DNA of 50,768 nucleotides from DATJHM01 sp035493895. Lineage in GTDB: Bacteria > Chloroflexota > Ktedonobacteria > Ktedonobacterales > Ktedonobacteraceae. Numbering within the stretch: the stretch's first letter is position 1; the number at the start of each line of letters is the position of its first letter. The position numbers and the translations under genes are program-made. This document shows, in pieces, positions 49,923 through 50,768 of the stretch. A model generated the notes under the pieces. That model had not been told where the DNA came from, did no database searches, and saw only the letters and a list, made by a program, of their open reading frames with translations. The stretch spans positions 1 to 50,768 of the forward strand of contig DATJHM010000182.1 in the NCBI GenBank assembly GCA_035493895.1. Direction: 5' to 3'.

Positions 49923-49960
49923 CTGAAGGAGCATATCCCCTGGCGGGGATGCTCCTTCAG
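49923..49960. terminator. GC-rich hairpin between TPR and HAD genes
   Basis: CTGAAGGAGC-ATA-TCCCC pairs with GGGGA-T-GCTCCTTCAG, a near-perfect long stem with a 2-nt bulge. It lies downstream of the TPR gene and upstream of the HAD gene on the minus strand; termination or leader attenuation are both possible. Confidence 0.6.
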
Positions 49961-50067
49961 AGAAGCATCTAACTTCTATTATACCTCAACCACTGCTGCA
50001 CTCGCATCCTGAGGGAAAACGAACCGATACATCCCAAATTGGGATATCTCGAAGACAGGGCAGGCAC

Positions 50068-50768
50068 TTATAGCTCAGACTGAATGCTGCTAAGCTGAGC
50101 TACTTGCGCATGTTGCTCCAGTTTGTTGTGCAGGGCGGTGAGGCGTGCCTGTGTTTTTTGTGTTTTAGGATGCTGTACGCCAAGCGTGCGCTCACGAATT
50201 GTCAGGGCCCGTGTATACCAGATGCTGGCCTCTTTATCGTTGCCTTGTGCTTCCCACAATCTGGCAATATCGTACATGACCTGCGCTACATCAGGATGCC
50301 CCGATCCCAATTGCTGTTCCAGAATGTGCAACGCCTGCTGGTAGAGCGGTTCGGCTTCGACGTACTTTTCCTGCTTACGGTAAAGGTTCGCCAGATTGTC
50401 GAGCGTCAGGGCCACCGCGGGATGCTCCAATCCTAGTTGCTGCTCCCGAATGTGCAGGGCACGCTGGTAGAGTGGTTCAGCTTCTGCATACCTCCCCTGT
50501 GCTTGATAGAGTTTTGCCAGATTGTTCAGGCTGGTCGCCGTAGACGGATGCTCCGGTCCCAGTGCCTGTTCGCGGATGGAGAGCGCACGTACATACAAGG
50601 GTTCCGCTTCCGCATACTTCCCCTGATCATCATAAAGCTGCGCCAGATTGTTCAGGCTGGTTGCCGTGTCGGGATGCATCGCTCCCAATTGCTCCTCTCG
50701 AATGGAGAGTGCACGTACCAATAACGGTTCAGCTTCCGCATACTTCCCCTGATCATTGTAAAGGTTCG
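50068..50768 (-). CDS. Tetratricopeptide repeat protein, kinesin-light-chain type (N-terminus beyond window)
   Basis: The minus frame is open from the window edge to the stop at 50068, giving at least 233 residues. It consists of 42-residue TPR units with LNNLAQLYDDQGKYAEAEPL, then LYVRALSIREQALGPEHPST repeating four or more times, encoded by 126-bp DNA repeats. The last unit is diverged (IARLWEAQGNDKEASIWY) and a short tail LSSIQSEL closes the protein. In Ktedonobacteria such arrays often sit at the C-terminus of NB-ARC or kinase-type regulators; the missing N-terminus would decide this. An internal ATG at 50721 is not the true start. Confidence 0.9.
   Translation of the reverse strand, partial: NLYNDQGKYAEAEPLLVRALSIREEQLGAMHPDTATSLNNLAQLYDDQGKYAEAEPLYVRALSIREQALGPEHPSTATSLNNLAKLYQAQGRYAEAEPLYQRALHIREQQLGLEHPAVALTLDNLANLYRKQEKYVEAEPLYQQALHILEQQLGSGHPDVAQVMYDIARLWEAQGNDKEASIWYTRALTIRERTLGVQHPKTQKTQARLTALHNKLEQHAQVAQLSSIQSEL

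Overview
The window most likely comes from a member of the Ktedonobacteria (Chloroflexota). This is inferred from the mix of features: kinesin-light-chain-type TPR proteins with near-identical 42-residue repeats, ECF sigma factor/membrane anti-sigma pairs with extracellular W-AVG beta-propellers, many PadR, GntR and HxlR regulators, DUF2690-like secreted proteins, strong AAGGAG ribosome sites with frequent TTG/GTG starts, and dispersed GTAG-headed palindromic repeats. No rRNA, tRNA, CRISPR array, phage or intact transposase was recognised.

Layout. 1-2.7 kb: an SDR oxidoreductase (cut by the window edge) and an NADPH-dependent reductase, divergent from an HxlR regulator, then a scar where a MarR fragment and an isochorismatase fragment are fused. 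2.7-5 kb: a PadR regulator translationally coupled to a PP2C phosphatase with an unusual N-terminal domain, driven by a near-consensus promoter overlapped by a symmetric operator; then repeat-rich non-coding DNA with a 54-bp minisatellite. 5-12.4 kb: ECF sigma factor with a beta-propeller anti-sigma candidate, a GT4 glycosyltransferase, an RraA-like protein, a Nudix hydrolase, two tandem secreted DUF2690-like paralogues and an MFS transporter. 

13-21.3 kb is a catabolic-looking cluster, all on the + strand: APC permease, cysteine hydrolase, SDR, glutamine-synthetase-like ligase, amidohydrolase, SDR, class II glutamine amidotransferase and FadR-type GntR. The ligase/amidohydrolase pair looks like a split FluG/NodGS. 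With an APC permease and an EgtC-like hydrolase it suggests a gamma-glutamylation route for an amine. 21.5-25.7 kb: methyltransferase, acyltransferase-like protein, a 54-residue peptide with a double-glycine-type leader, LysE exporter and GNAT acetyltransferase.

26-37 kb is a second nutrient cluster: HutC-type GntR, then an ECF transporter (S, A1, A2, T), a two-domain SIS protein, a PfkB sugar kinase, a BtpA/SgcQ TIM-barrel protein, a hydantoinase, an FAH-family hydrolase and RidA. Non-coding DNA before the transporter carries a four-unit repeat array and a possible structured leader. The substrate is unknown; SIS plus PfkB resembles the deglycase/kinase pairs of Amadori-compound catabolism.

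37.3-39.8 kb holds the most striking pair: a MACPF pore-forming-family protein whose stop codon overlaps the start of a trypsin/V8-like serine protease, neither with an obvious signal peptide. 40-43.6 kb: rhomboid protease, small membrane protein, flavin reductase divergent from an ArsR-type regulator, and a BPL_N-type amidotransferase-like protein. 43.7-47.8 kb: a single-module NRPS of the Pls/PosA (poly-amino-acid synthetase) type with adenylation, carrier and three membrane/left-handed-helix units. The end of the window has a DoxX protein with a double operator, a HAD hydrolase and a TPR protein running off the edge.
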